Shown here piece by piece: positions 9,459 through 21,095 of a stretch of DNA of 64,000 nt. The notes under the pieces were generated by a model. That model was not told where the DNA came from. It made no database searches and worked only from the letters and a program-made list of their open reading frames with translations. The translations under genes and the position numbers were made by a program. Location: the NCBI RefSeq assembly GCF_918797505.1, contig NC_092793.1:78613912-78677911 (forward strand). Direction: 5' to 3'. The stretch is from Bemisia tabaci. Taxonomy: Eukaryota > Arthropoda > Insecta > Hemiptera > Aleyrodidae. Each line of letters starts with the position of its first letter. Position 1 is the first letter of the stretch.

Positions 9459-11243
9459 GACCCAACCCAAAGCTAAGTCGTCAAATAAGAGTCATATCCA
9501 ATCGAGCTGAGAGCGTTATTTATCAATGTTGCATACAATTTCTTCATGTAATAATATCATTTTTTTGTGGCCAGAATATTTCTCCTTAACGAATGCACTT
9601 ACGAAAGCAACATGGTGGAGGAAGAAGACCGCAAAAAACATCATTATTCGTGTGATAACGCTGCAGTTCGGGGCATTCATTTATGACAAATGTCTCCGCA
9701 TTCGCAACTCGCGTAGAAAATTCTCTCTCCTACTCCGCGTTTTACCCACAATCGGTTTGTGGTTCGCTTTGATTCTTGCAGAATACAGTATAGCTACTCC
9801 ACCGAGGAGAAAAAATCCTCGCTAAGAGGAATAATAACATTTTAAAGGCTCTGTCGTTGAAAATTGGGGCCAAATTCGGTGCAATTTAGCTTCGGTTCAG
9901 CAGAATTCAACCATTTCCAGTTGAGTTCTAACAACTCTGTCTGAGGCTCAATTTGATCGCGTGCATGCAAACAGAATTTTTAACTCTGCCCGGAGTCAAT
10001 TCATAAAATTTTGCTATCTTTGAATGCCGATTCCAGCGGAAAGGACCCAACAACGTGCACCTCCTGAGCTTCGAAAAGGTTATTTCTATGAACCACTCGA
10101 TATCCGTTCATGCTTAACGGCAAAATAAGGCGTTGATATCCATATAGCCGTGCGTTTATTACTCATGGTTAATGCCATTCCATGTACTTTCAAACGGTCA
10201 TTTAACATTAGAGAAGCACACATTATGTAAAATTACATTTCACGTCAACATCGAGAAGGCATGTTGAAAAATAGATGACTAGATAAATAAATAACAAGGG
10301 AAAAACGACAGGAATTTATAGAGAGATATCTTTGTCCAAATCATTTTGACGGATTGAAAATATCCTGAATTAATGACAATTAACTGGACAAAAAAACTCA
10401 TTACTTCAAAAAAATATTTCCTGTGAAAATGTAAAATTTTTCAAAAAGAGTCAAATTGCGCAAGGTTTTAAGGATGTATAATGGACGACTAAAAACTGAG
10501 AGAAGGATACGAATTTGAAAAGAACACAACTGTGTCACTTAACATCAAAGAAAGAGACAAATTCAATGCGAAACATTTTTGGCGGATGATCTGGAGGTAC
10601 GACAGTGCACATCCAAAACGTCCTGGGTGTGTACCGGTGAGGAGGGTGGATCATTTATATACAGTCAGGCGTATGTACAAATGTATTATGAGCCCTAGAA
10701 GTCATGCTGGGTAGAGGAAACTAAGGTCCACGTACGGCAGCGCTTAGGTTAATCTGTTAGAGCAGCGTTCAGGAAAAAAGAAGAGTAATAAGTTGGAAAG
10801 ATACCATGGTACATATGCGCTGTCTTGTTTGGAGGAGTCTACAGGGATATCCGAACATGAAGAGTTAATTGAAAACTCGATTCTGACGCACTCGGAGCGA
10901 AGTTGGAAAATGAGCACAATTTTTTTTTGCTTGCTTCCTTTCCCTTTTTTTCTTTCTCTCCCCCCCCCCCCCGGCCTTATCAGGCTCTAGTTTATTAGTT
11001 GCACGTCTACAAAAACGTAGACGGATCAGAATCGAATACCGCACGCTCGCGAGAAGTTGCCATGTTATCAATTATTGACTTTCCTTTTCTATATTAACTG
11101 TTTGAACTATTTGGCAATGAGGCTCTTAAAAATGAGTGAACTTCGTGACTCAAGCATCTAATTCTAATGGAAAATTCTGTAAAAAATGCAATAATGCTAC
11201 TGCTTAAAATAAATCCCAGAACTTAAATTATTAAAGCAAGAGA
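9459..11243. other. No gene recognised; pyrimidine tract
   Basis: A 99-codon frame at 9526..9825 and several shorter ones lack splice support. A pyrimidine-rich stretch at 10921..10972 ends in 13 C. A perfect 7-bp hairpin, CGTCTAC/GTAGACG, is near 11003..11022. Confidence 0.4.
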
Positions 11244-11922
11244 TACCCTGGTAAAAATTGGCAGTAGAATCTGTGTTCTAAAATAGCATAGACCTACGGC
11301 CGGCTGTAAGATTTCCAATAGCTTCTGTAGCCGGCTACACAATTTCGTATGGCCTTTTACAGCCGATGGCGACTAAGCAACAGCCAAACGAACTAAGTGT
11401 ATGCTAAACGTCACTAATTACGGATGCTAGGCTCTATTTTTGGGCCGTAGTATCTTGATTTATTTTGCGAGGAAAGCTCCGTACTTTTGATGCATGCCTG
11501 CCATTCCTAATATATAAGAGCGCCTTCAGTTTCGTATGATAGTGTGCAATACCTCTGGTGTGAAATAGTTGCTTCAAGCGCCGTGGCACGCTCCGGTGCG
11601 GCAGCCAGCGCGAAACGCGCATTGGCGCCTACAAACCTAACAGGGATACTTCACGCGTTGCGCAATGCGTGAAGTATCCCTGTTAGGTTTGTAGGCGCCA
11701 GTGCGTCGCCGCTCCGCTTTGTGTTAGGCTCTAATATTTAATCCGGCGATAGGAACTGTAGCCCGGCTGCATAATTTTTTATCGCTTCGTAAAGCCCGGC
11801 CGTATGATTTTCTCCGCATTCTACAGCCAGCTATATGATTTTCTGTAGCCTTCTTTAGCCGGCTATAAGAATTCCTATGGTATTTTGAAACGCAGCTTTT
11901 ATCGCCAATTTTCACCAGGGTA
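11244..11922. mobile_element. Foldback element Y with central D palindrome
   Basis: The ends TACCCTGGTAAAAATTGGC and GCCAATTTTCACCAGGGTA are inverted repeats. The arms continue as diverged inverted copies rich in the word AGCCGGCTA (for example GTAGCCGGCTACACAA on the left, TTTAGCCGGCTATAAG on the right). Near the centre is the near-perfect D palindrome (11617..11705). 679 bp, non-coding, no clear target duplication. Confidence 0.7.
11617..11705. repeat. D palindromic module inside Y
   Basis: Near-perfect 89-bp inverted repeat: GCGCCTACAAACCTAAC, AGGGATACTTCACGC, a GCGCAA centre, then the complement back to GGCGCC. Closely related palindromes occur inside E-type elements at 48449..48660, 54531..54640 and 59444..59553, and diverged units inside T at 26584..26731. 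Confidence 0.85.
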
Positions 11923-12136
11923 GGAATGAGGATGGATTATTAAATTATGAGAAATACTATACTCCGTTGACTGAGTACTTTTTTTGTTCAGGGATATGGC
12001 TGACTACATCAATAGGGTCGTCACTTTCTTTGGGAACTCCGAATAATTTTTGACACACAAAAGTGGAAACCATGCTCATACATTTAGCCCTTTTTCTGCA
12101 GAGTTTGACTAATTAGCCGGGTCGACTCTTTTCAAA

Positions 12137-12275
12137 TGGACTACATTTTGCAATTTGGAACTATAAATTCTGGCTCTTCTGGAAAAACACTTATGTGCAT
12201 AGGGAAACTAATGGCACATACGTTGTTTTTAAACCGGGCTAGAATTTTTTGTTCCAAATTGCAAAATGTAGTCCA
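12137..12275. repeat. Hairpin repeat L2, copy 1
   Basis: TGGACTACATTTTGCAATT at the left pairs with AATTGCAAAATGTAGTCCA at the right, with a diverged interior. A second copy is at 21096..21238. The 150-codon minus-strand ORF crossing it is repeat-derived. Confidence 0.7.
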
Positions 12276-12295
12276 TATAAAATCAATAAGAGTAC

Positions 12296-12372
12296 CGCGT
12301 AACGCATTATAATACCTGAGCGTGAAGCACTTCGGGGGGTTGGACCGCGAGGCGGTCAGGAGGCCCCATAGT
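12296..12372 (+). repeat. Repeat M, copy 1
   Basis: Shares with 34997..35088 the order GTAACGC, CCTGAG, GTGAAGCAC or GTGCGAAAG, GGGTTGGACCGCGAGGCGG and a G-rich end. On the minus strand both give a common peptide core, LTASRSNPPKC or LTASRCNPLQT, which is probably incidental. Confidence 0.5.
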
Positions 12373-12929
12373 AATTTAAAATCGACCATTATAGTCTTAT
12401 CTTCGAGAACTTTCTTTGAGCTCAGGAAAGTTTTGGCCAAACCGTTTGCATCATCGTGTTCGTCGCGAAATTTTGTTTCAAAATAATTAGTTACATAAAT
12501 TTGGGATCTGCATGCACCTGCACGAGAACTCAGAAAAGTTGGCAACTGCCATTGACAGTTAAGGCACAAGACGAGACGGGATGTTTTGTGCATGCACTAA
12601 GCATCTTTTCTTCCACGCCGGTGCATGCAGGTGTCTTAATTCAATTTTCATGCCGTCCGGGCCCTGTTTTCCGTTCTCCGTGCACGTCCGTGAAGACGGA
12701 GTGGAATGCACCTTTCCTGCCGAAGGTTAAGATGATGATGCATCCACTGACATTTGTGTGGGATGTAGAGAGCTTCAAAAAGTCTGCATCAGAGATCTAA
12801 ATCTTCGTTATGAGATTTAAGGCGATGTTTCAGAATTTTTGGACTGGCAAAATCCGACGTCGTACACCCTGGAGTACCTTGCTACTCGAACATAGGGAGA
12901 GAACGAACAAGGCGGGAATTTTAAGGTTA

Positions 12930-13230
12930 CAGGGTGTCTAGTTTTTTTCCATTTCGGGAAATCTTAATGAAATCATGATTTTCCCTGATTTTTGACTGCC
13001 AGATCCTGAATTCATAATTTCTCCAAAACCTGATCCAAAACCTGACTTCACGCAAGGCGAATTTAACCTCACAAAAATAGCTCGATTAAAAAATCCGATC
13101 GAACGGCCGAATTTTCTCAAATCCTGATTTTAAGACCAATCTTTCCTCAGATCCTGATGAAATCGGAATTAAATCTTGATTGACCGCAAATCCTGATAGA
13201 GTCGGGAAAACCCTGAAGCTGGACACCCTG
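12930..13230 (+). mobile_element. Element K, full copy
   Basis: Begins CAGGGTGTCTAG and ends CTGGACACCCTG, a short inverted terminal pair. The interior is made of loosely repeated words AATCCTGAT and AACCTGATCC. A right-half fragment is at 365..539. No coding capacity and no clear target duplication. Confidence 0.65.
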
Positions 13231-13442
13231 GGTTAGGTTATGGAGCTTTTATAGGGCCCAAAAAGTTTTTCAAAATCATGACACGTTCCCTTTTGTATTT
13301 TGGCATGTTTGCACGGGCTAATCATTGTAATCCTTCGTAAGGAGTTATTTCTATGGTTAAAATGTGGAAGTTTATTAGAGGTTTGCAAAAACAGTCTGTT
13401 TATAATGTAATTTTTGAGGCTTCCTTCATCATCTCTTAATCA

Positions 13443-13667
13443 CACTGGAAAAAAGTCTCTTGGATCCAGAGTCTATAGACTCTTAAAAAAGTTGACAGGG
13501 AAAAATACCCTGGATTCAATCGGGCTTTTTATTTCATCAGCAGAAGAGCCTCTTAAGTTAAGAGGCTTGCCCTCGATTCAAGTAAAAATCCGATTAAATC
13601 AAGAGTATTTTTCCTTGTCAAATTTTTGAAGACTGTGAAAGCCGAATCCAAGAGCCTTTTTTCCAGT
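13443..13667. mobile_element. Palindromic MITE A, subfamily 2, copy 1
   Basis: Begins CACTGGAAAAAAGTCTCTTG and ends AAGAGCCTTTTTTCCAGT. The arms (~100 bp) pair along nearly the whole length. Compared with the main subfamily it has GTCTCTTGG in place of CACATTGG, as does 42821..43043. Confidence 0.75.
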
Positions 13668-14143
13668 ACGAGTCAACCACATGGGTCTCGTTAGGAGAAA
13701 AGCTGTTCAAGGAGCTACTATGTACACGGCCCTTAGTTCAAAAAAAATTGAACTCCTCAGAAATATTTCTCCTTCACGGATTGAACGCCCCAACACAAGT
13801 TGAGAAAGGGCGTCACAGATGGAAGCTTCTTTTTCCCAACAAATCGTTCAATTAAGAATATAAATCCAACCTCGGACGCTGGTAACCGGTCGTCCACCGA
13901 TACACGTTTCATCTAATCCTTCACGGCGCAGAGACGCAACCACCTCGCCGCGTAGAACGTACCTCAAATCCGTTCCTCGATTATTTCTAGTGCGCGGAGT
14001 ACGCAAGCATGAGGATAATTTGAAAAGACAGTGCCGACAGCTTTCTCTACAATTGTCTTGCGGAGTGTACCGATCGATATCTCCATTAAGTATACCTCTC
14101 CGATTCTTTTCTAAGGCGCTGTACCTGCGATTTTGCTTTTCAG

Positions 14144-14280
14144 GATATCTCATTCCACTGCTGCAAACAGAGACACATCCGGGGAAGCTTACACGGCCAA
14201 TTGTCCACGTGTATTTTTGTACGATTCGCATTAAGTTCTTGTCCGATGCTCCTAATCTGAGATTTGATTTGAACCTGCAG
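14144..14280 (+). CDS. Candidate internal coding exon (best splice signals)
   Basis: Flanked by a near-consensus acceptor (GCGATTTTGCTTTTCAG, AG at 14142..14143) and a consensus donor (CTGCAG|GTAAGT at 14280/14281). The 137-nt interval is open in only one of three frames. The peptide begins YLIPLLQTETHPGKLTRP and ends PNLRFDLNLQ. The upstream part of the same frame is open back to 13990, so a longer exon is possible. A 151-codon frame also runs antisense (13848..14303), so coding status is not certain. No domain is recognised. It could be an untranslated exon. Confidence 0.45.
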
Positions 14281-14470
14281 GTAAGTGATAGCTCTGGTCG
14301 CAAGAACGAGAGTTGGTTGAGATGGCCTGGACACTTCAGGTATACAAACTATCCTTTCGGTAAATCGCGATGCCTTTTAGATTCCAAAGTCTGATCAGAT
14401 CTCTGAAATCTGGGTCAAATTTGTCCAACTGATCATAGTTACGATAAGGAACGTTGCTCTGTAAGTTAAA

Positions 14471-14545
14471 TGGATGTATTTATGCTAAAAAGAACAATGT
14501 GCATAGGGTTTACGTGCAACATAGTTCCTTTTAGCATAAACGTTA
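14471..14545. repeat. Short hairpin L, copy 2
   Basis: TTTATGCTAAAAAGAAC pairs with GTTCCTTTTAGCATAAA across a GTGCATAGGGTTTACGTGCA loop. Same family as 657..740, in reverse orientation. It lies in the putative intron after the exon at 14144..14280. Confidence 0.7.
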
Positions 14546-14550
14546 AAGAG

Positions 14551-15360
14551 GGTTAATCTCAGTCATACGTGAGCTTAAAACTTTTTGAAAAAATTGTATT
14601 ATCTACACACACAGACACAAAAAAAAATGATTTTTTCCCCAAAGTTAATTTGTATGCTATCTCCGCTGTGTTCTGAAACATTTGAAGGAGAGAGTCGGAG
14701 AGTTCAAAAGCGGGAAAGGCGTGAGAGGTTGTCTCAAGGATGCCTTACAAGAGGGAAGGATGAGTCAAGAGGTCCGCCAAAATGTTTTACGTAATATTCG
14801 AAGGGCCCCTTGAGAATCGGCCAGAACTCGGAAACTTCCTTGAGAAGTTGAAAGGTCGCGTATCGGTGCCAAAATCTGGCCTCCGACCTGAATTACAATT
14901 CTAAAAACTCCTGAATTTCTCAGTCGTGCCTCTGAGAAGCAACGAAACCGAAACGGCGAAAGCGCCAAGAGAAGGAAACCCGAGACGACTTTTAATTTAT
15001 GTTTCGTGGAGATTGACAGATACGAAGAGCGTTTACCTTGCTCTGTCTTTAAAGTTCATTCGTTCCCTGGCCGGTCGCGGATATTATGTCGAGCATCGAG
15101 AGGGTACGGCGTGGATGGGGGGGGGGGGGGGTTACAGGGGCAAGTGGAAAAATGAGCGGAAGACGGAAGAAGCGTTATCAGCATAGAGATTCGCGGGGAG
15201 GGCGCCAAGTCAGAGAACAGGAACCAGAGTCCTTAGGTTTCTAATCTTCTTTTGGAAGTCTGCCCTGGGTGTCGATAAATAACTGTTTATGCAAACAAGG
15301 GCCATGGCTCGGTACCCGCCAGGAGACTGCGCTATTGACAGCCGTGGGTAGGAACACAGT
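14551..15360. other. No gene recognised; poly(G) tract
   Basis: Short frames only. A run of 15 G lies at 15117..15131. A minus-strand donor-like AGCAAG|GTAAAC near 15036 has no open frame leading into it. Confidence 0.4.
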
Positions 15361-15614
15361 TCGTCACCTTCCGGTCAAAGTATCACAAGCGCCATGCGAC
15401 GTTTTAAAATTTCCAACGTCATTTTATTTTTTTACAGAGAAATTGTTCAACGAAGCTGTTCGAAAATTTCACTGAATTTTCTTTGCACTGCCGATAAAAT
15501 TCAGTGAAATTTTCAAAAAGATTCAACCAACAATTTCTTTGTAAAAAAATAAAACTGCGGCGGAAATTTTGAAACGTGGCATGGCGCTTGTGATACTTTG
15601 ACCGGAAGGTGACG
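15361..15614. mobile_element. Foldback MITE R (254 bp)
   Basis: Nearly perfect hairpin: TCGTCACCTTCCGGTCAAAG at the left end and its complement at the right, with arms of about 115 bp and the centre near 15490. Only one copy was seen in the window. The ORFs on both strands are hairpin shadows. Confidence 0.8.
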
Positions 15615-16792
15615 AGTTGTTGAAAAGTCAATCAACATAAACTTCCTTTGGTACGAAAGGGGCGTATGGCTTTTAGCGGCTCTGGTGCTTGCACTAGAGC
15701 TGCTATTCCGGACGGTCCCAGCTGGGGAGTATCAATGCAGCATGTTACATTGTAGAGACCGCGCGTTGGTTGATGGGAATCGGCGCCATTTTCGGCTATG
15801 TTCCTTGTCATGACTTTATTTTATTGCATACTGTTTTATTGTTAGTCAATGCTATGTTGTGTATTGTATTTTTGGAATCATGGTGATACAGTCAACAATT
15901 CAAAACTTGTTTGTGCTTTTATCTCGTGATGGAAAAAATGTACTTTACGTTCAAAATTTGAAAATTTGAATTTTAAAGTTTTCGCGGTTAAGGAAGCTTT
16001 AACCACTGGGTTGGAGCTTCCTAGTCATTTACTCGATATCAGCTGATAGCAAACAAAGGTTACCAGGGAAACCGTAAACGTCTAACAACTATCGTGGCCA
16101 TTGGGGCGATTATTGAAATGATATCGACTTTATATCGCCGCTTACGACAGGACATAGCCCTATCTTAACTGTGTAATATATCGCAATTCGATATTGTTTT
16201 GATTTTTAAAAGGAGCAATTCATTCATACAGTTCCGATTAGTTTTGGCGAACGGGCCCTTAGCCTGCTTAGTACGTATAATCCCAAAACGCAGGAAAATA
16301 GATTGTAGGAAAATATTTGCATCGGAAAATCGTAACAATTTTCCCCTAGATGTCTTCCATTCCGGGTACATATTTATTGAAAACGGCGACTTTTTCAACA
16401 GTCCTATTTTTATCTACAACATCTAAGTGGCCCTTCATAATCATTTAATTTTGGCCCCTGGCCAGAAAAAGGTTCGGAAATTGCAGTGATTTTGCCGAAA
16501 ATGCTGAAGTAAGTAAATTTGGGCATTTTTTTTCCTTCTTCAAACTCTGTGGAGAAGCACTTCTCCTCCAGTACATCTACTTTTTTACTTATCTCTCGCA
16601 AGGTACATTTACAGAAGGTGTGTTCCAGTATTAACAGTTCAGATTCGTTGTTTTTTTATTATAACGCTTATTTCGGAAAGCAATTATTACATTGTTCAAT
16701 TCTACTGACTTTCAACACTCGATTATACTCCCGGCAAATTCTGCAGCAGCGTTTCAAATGTTGACTCTAATGCTTCCAACAGCCATCCGATG

Positions 16793-17315
16793 TCTAAGAG
16801 TTTATTCCTAGATTTAGGGATTTTCCGGAATTTCCAGGGATTTAGGGATTTTTCAGGAAATCTAGGGATTTTTTTTTGATGAGGTAAAGTTACCAAAAAT
16901 CAACTTTTTAACCTCAATTCTAGCTTCGACAATCGAAAACATTTTTTCATCTATATTTTGTAGGCCTTTTTGGCAACACTATTTTCCCCGCAAATAAGCC
17001 GGAAATTAAAACGATTGCGTCCTTCGATGTACTTGACATTCAACTGCATTCAACCTGTTAATAATAAGAAATCAACTAATATTCTTTCATTTTATTGGTC
17101 TGGATTAGCACTGCTTTCAGAGAGCGCCAAAATTCAAACGAGCCAATCAGATTTAAATATTGCAAATCGCTACATCGAATGACATCATGATTCTTCATAA
17201 AAAAATGGCGCTTTTTGCAAAATCTAGGGATTTTTTAAGTATATTTGAGCAAATCTGGGGATTTAGGGATTTTTAGCGAAATCTAGGCATTTTTTTTCTT
17301 CCCCGCTAGGGATTT
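16793..17315 (+). repeat. Block of iterated AATCTAGGGATTT words
   Basis: The word AATCTAGGGATTTTT or its variants recurs at least seven times in two clusters (16812..16875 and 17218..17315) around a unique centre. In style it resembles the iterated words inside elements K and DD. Confidence 0.6.
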
Positions 17316-17997
17316 AATATCGGAAGACTGGCTTCCAGTATCGTAGCGTTGATCGTCGCTGATGTCGAAATGGAACCTAATGCCGGACTTACTGTAACAC
17401 CTCCATTCCTCAATTCCGGTGAGGAATACGTTTCTACCCTTAACTCAATATAAATATACAAATTGATAAGTGAGTGCTTTAGTCTCCTGAAAACAGAACT
17501 GCGAAACTTAAAATTGGAGAAAAATGATGAGTAAATGAAAAAATGGAACCAATTGATGGGATATGTCGCATGCCATTCTGACACAAAATATGGCGTCTAT
17601 CGAATCACCTTAACTAAATAAAATAACCAAATTTTCAACTCTCAAACTATCAACTATCAACTATCAAAATTCAAACTATCAAAATTTCCAACAATGACAA
17701 AAATGATTGTAATATACCTATAATGTAATGAAATATACACGCTCTAATCATTTAATTTGTATTACCTTTATGTTATGTACCTACATGTTATACTATTTTT
17801 ACAATAAATTTTGCCAACATGCTTTTCAATTCAGTCTACAACATTTCATTCCGACGTGGCAATAATGATTTATAATGCCCCTAAACATTAAAATGAATTA
17901 CAATAGTAATGCCGCATTATAATGTCGTATTATACATCGCAACGATTCATGTCCTACTGATTATTGATTATTGTAAGATGAATTCTGTTTTCTCTGA

Positions 17998-18135
17998 TTG
18001 TATGTTTCATACGTGCGAAGCAAGTACGGGTCACTAGAAACGTGGTTCGTACGGGTGGCTGATGAAATTGATCTTCGAATACCTTTTGATGAGCTAGGGA
18101 AATGGAACCATCTGCATCTCATGGACAATAAATAG
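17998..18135 (+). pseudogene. Fossil frame with LRIPFDEL motif
   Basis: A 45-codon open run ends in TAG at 18133..18135. It includes YGSLETWFVRVADEIDLRIP followed by FDELGKWNHLHLMDNK. The part around DLRIPFDEL resembles the opposite-strand frame at 18177..18446 (DLRITFDEL), and the DNA there is a 38-bp inverted repeat (about 18069..18106 against 18363..18401). Probably a remnant of a mobile-element protein; the family is not recognised. Confidence 0.35.
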
Positions 18136-18176
18136 TTGCCGTAATTAAGGTCATCCCGTGATTAAGGTGCCGTGAT

Positions 18177-18446
18177 TTAAGTCATAAATTCTTCATCTAA
18201 TTCTTGATTCATCTCCAAAATGTCTGCTAAAGCTTTCATGCGCTTCTCCTTGTATGCATGAATGAGCAAATTGGGTATCGAACAAGCGGACACTTTTTGA
18301 AAATTTAGATGATTCTGGACAATATCGTACAGAAGTCCACGAGCTGCAGATAGAACCATTACCTCTAGCTCATCAAAAGTTATTCGAAGATCATTCAACA
18401 ACCTCTTTGACAAGTTGCAAAAACTTTTCGTTAACAATAGTGTCAC
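18177..18446 (-). pseudogene. Unknown 89-codon frame, LRITFDEL motif
   Basis: Begins MTLLLTKSFCNLSKRLLNDL, continues RITFDELEVMVLSAARGLLY, and ends in an acidic segment (ADILEMNQELDEEFMT). It is helix-rich and reads like real protein. It lies in the insertion inside J, so it is more likely part of a mobile element than of a host gene. No domain is recognised. Confidence 0.35.
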
Positions 18447-19131
18447 ACGGTACTAGGAATATTTACTATTTAACGAACCTTATATTTCCCTGACTCAGTC
18501 CTAAATTATAGAAGTATGCGTTACTTTTCCAGCAATCCAAAAAAACAATTATACAAAAAACCAATACCTACACTTTCAGATATAAAAATGCAAATTTTTT
18601 GCAGCCTCGCTAAACGACTTATCAACCAGAGATTTTTTAGGAAGCGGACCTCCAAAGAGCTTTCAAAATTAAAAGTATACAACAAGTGATAATGCCATGT
18701 ATTCGCCATATCAAAGCCCAATACACATTTATACACCGGCTACGTAAATCTGCTAAGTTACAAAACATGAATCGACAGTTGTCGGATTGTACATCAATGA
18801 CAAAATGTGTCTAGGCCCTCATTCTTGACTACAACTACTGCCCCCAGAGCCGCTCTCCGACGCCAATGCGTTGGAGCTTCCTGCTTGTTTACTTTTCCGT
18901 GAGCCCCACAGCCCCAAAAATAACTTTTCGGACTAAGGAGAGCAAACCCGCAAGATATCGCAACGCTGCGGAAAACCTCGCTCGTTACGGACGAGATGCA
19001 AGGAGAAGATGATAAGAACCTTCTCGCAAAAACGCAAAACAAGTTGCAGATCTATTTCAATTCGCTAAAATGATAAGCACTATTCGAAAGTACGGTTTTA
19101 TCGATAAATTATCGCTTACCGAATAATGAAT

Positions 19132-19383
19132 CGGAAGAGTTTAGCAGAAAAGAACCAAGCCACATCAGCTATTGCGAAATTTAGTAAGGAAATTTAATTT
19201 TTTACAAGAGAATTTTTGTGCTGATTTCTTGGAAGATTTCTGGAATTTGCTTCGTGCTATACAAAAGATTCACTGAAATTTTCATAAAAAGACTGCACAC
19301 CCCTTTTAATTTGAAAAGTTTAACTGCCTCCTTAAATTTTGCAATTTCTGACGTGGGTTGGTTCTTTCTGCTTAGCGCGGTCC
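19132..19383. mobile_element. Foldback MITE I, copy 2
   Basis: Arms AGTTTAGCAGAAAAGAACC at the left and GGTTCTTTCTGCTTAGCGCG at the right, same family as 8367..8619. The left tip is degraded. Confidence 0.7.
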
Positions 19384-21095
19384 AAATATCCTAATACATA
19401 GAGAAGTACATTTCGAGCGATGGAGGGATTAAGTCGGCCATATTGTGACATACACGAGCGTTGGAGGCCCGTTCTTACCCAATCGATCGCTTTGAAAATA
19501 TGAATTTGGAAACGTTTTTAAGTTGATTTTTAGGGGGTTTTGGGTAGTAAAGAAAAAATTCCAAGAAAATTCCGGTGGCATCAGGAACTTTCAGTATTCT
19601 GATACAAGCGATAAAAAAAATAAGCAATAAGCCCATGTAATTTTAGAAAAGTTGAAATGAGACGACTTCAGCATCCATGGGGATTAAAAAAGCACTCGAA
19701 ACGGCGCAAAGGAATAGGCGACAACACAGACTCCATCTATTTTTCAAAGCTAAAATTTGTAATTTTTGGTTCTATTTCCTCCTCCGATAATACTGTAGAG
19801 TTCAAACGATGTATGGATTTACAATCGTATTACCGCTGGCCTGAAAATGATGAAAACACTGAATGTAAAGCAATTACTCCCCAATGCTCAGAGGCACAAG
19901 TTTCGAATTTAATTTTTTAACTATCTAAGCTGATCACGTGAGCTGTTCAAAGCGGCGAAACGAACGAAGCACCGCACAAAAACCGGAAATATCAATAGGA
20001 TGCGGATAAATCAGTGAATTTTCAATGCATAACATTAAAATGCTTTTGCCATTACAGGGAGGAGAAGCCCTTTGCAGTATCAATATGCTCAGCTGCAATC
20101 GTTAGTTGACATCGGTGCCTACGCCCGATGATTGCATTTCGCTAGATTCTCGTTAACTCCACTCTTTCACTCTCAAACTCCCATGAAACACGCACAGATG
20201 ATACATCAATTTTTGTCCAATCATGATCAGGTCCCGTGGAATAAAACTCATTTTCGCAAAAATTGAAAATATTGATGCATTTGATGATGAACGAACTCTT
20301 TAGCTGTGCCATAATACTTCAAACGATTGAATGAAACCTATGTAGACTTATCGACGCTAAGGCTTAACAGCGAGCTGGCTGTTGAAATTGATAGACAGAG
20401 CGATAGAAAAAGAAGACACAAGGAGTATGGAGCGATCCTATTGGTTGAAATGGGTGGTTCTCTTAGTTTGTCTATTATCTACCTCCTTTGTCCATCACGA
20501 CCACTCGCTTCCGCCACTAGGATTCCTCCACATTATTTTTGTCTTCTTTGTCTATGTCTTTGTACAATAACAGAAGCTGTTCCCGGAGCCTCGCATGACA
20601 TTAAAAGCATTCTTGTTGCAAACATTATACGGGAAGATTTTTTCAAAAACCTTTCATCTCGTCTTGATTAGAATATTGTGTTCTTATGGAATTTCAAAAT
20701 TGACGAGTATTATCACTTTCTCAGTTCTTTTCCATTCACGACGGCGATACTTAATTATTTGGTGGAAATTGCAAAATTCCTATCTCAGCTTAGTGCCAGT
20801 CACGCGTGCCAACAGAGACGCTTTAAATCCTGCCTGGCAAACATGAATAATTATTATTAATAATTATTGTTGCTCATGTGTGACACTCAATTAATATTAA
20901 CACCCCAGGCGAGTTAATCCGATCTGACTAATGGCTTTTCATCGTCGTTCCACGAATAAAAGTTAAGAACGGTTCTTACATACATCGGTGGTTCGAAGTT
21001 TGAAGAAGGAATCCTCCCTCGCCTTATTTGCCTAAGTGGTTGGGAAGGGGGCATAAAAAGCGGATACATGTGTAAGAGCATCACGTTTCTTATTT
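19384..21095. other. No gene recognised
   Basis: Overlapping plus-strand frames at 20327..20860 include a hydrophobic segment (LVCLLSTSFVHH), but there are no paired splice sites and no recognisable family. No shared repeat was seen. Confidence 0.4.

Larger units (their letters stand above)
16196..18552. mobile_element. 2.36-kb insertion within J
   Basis: Defined by the break in J. Its tips share only ATTGTTTT in inverted orientation, and no target duplication was established. From left to right it holds an unremarkable 0.6 kb, a block of iterated words (16793..17315), a frame with VADVEMEP loosely like the DVExNPGP peptides that start some retroelement ORFs (near 17340..17450), an AT-rich stretch with CAACTAT tandem words and AATAAA, and two small related fossil frames near 18.0-18.4 kb. 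It may be a composite. Confidence 0.6.
15672..18890 (-). mobile_element. Interspersed element J, copy 2, split by a 2.36-kb insertion
   Basis: 15672..16195 is the reverse complement of the right part of J copy 1 and 18553..18890 that of its left part. The break falls at the same place in copy 1 (the word GGTTTTGAATATCG near 2890..2905), so the intervening 16196..18552 was inserted here. Copy 2 lacks the 213 bp found at 2611..2823 of copy 1. Identity between the copies is high throughout, so both are fairly recent. Confidence 0.75.

Noticed and set aside
11003..11022. Hairpin CGTCTAC/GTAGACG as a transcription terminator
   Set aside because: Bacterial-type terminators are not expected here and there is no adjacent gene.
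11617..11705. Telomere-like CCTAA/TTAGG words in the D module
   Set aside because: Only one such word per arm, embedded in a longer unrelated sequence. Not a telomeric repeat.
12141..12593. 150-codon minus-strand ORF
   Set aside because: Its C-terminal half is hairpin L2 and its middle is repeat M. No splice signals bound the rest.
13848..14303. 151-codon minus-strand ORF antisense to the exon at 14144..14280
   Set aside because: It starts at a TTG and has no splice support, while the plus strand has consensus sites. Kept as a caveat only.
17340..17450. VADVEMEP as a 2A-like or retroelement ORF start
   Set aside because: The essential NPGP is not present and the frame is short. Mentioned only as a loose resemblance.
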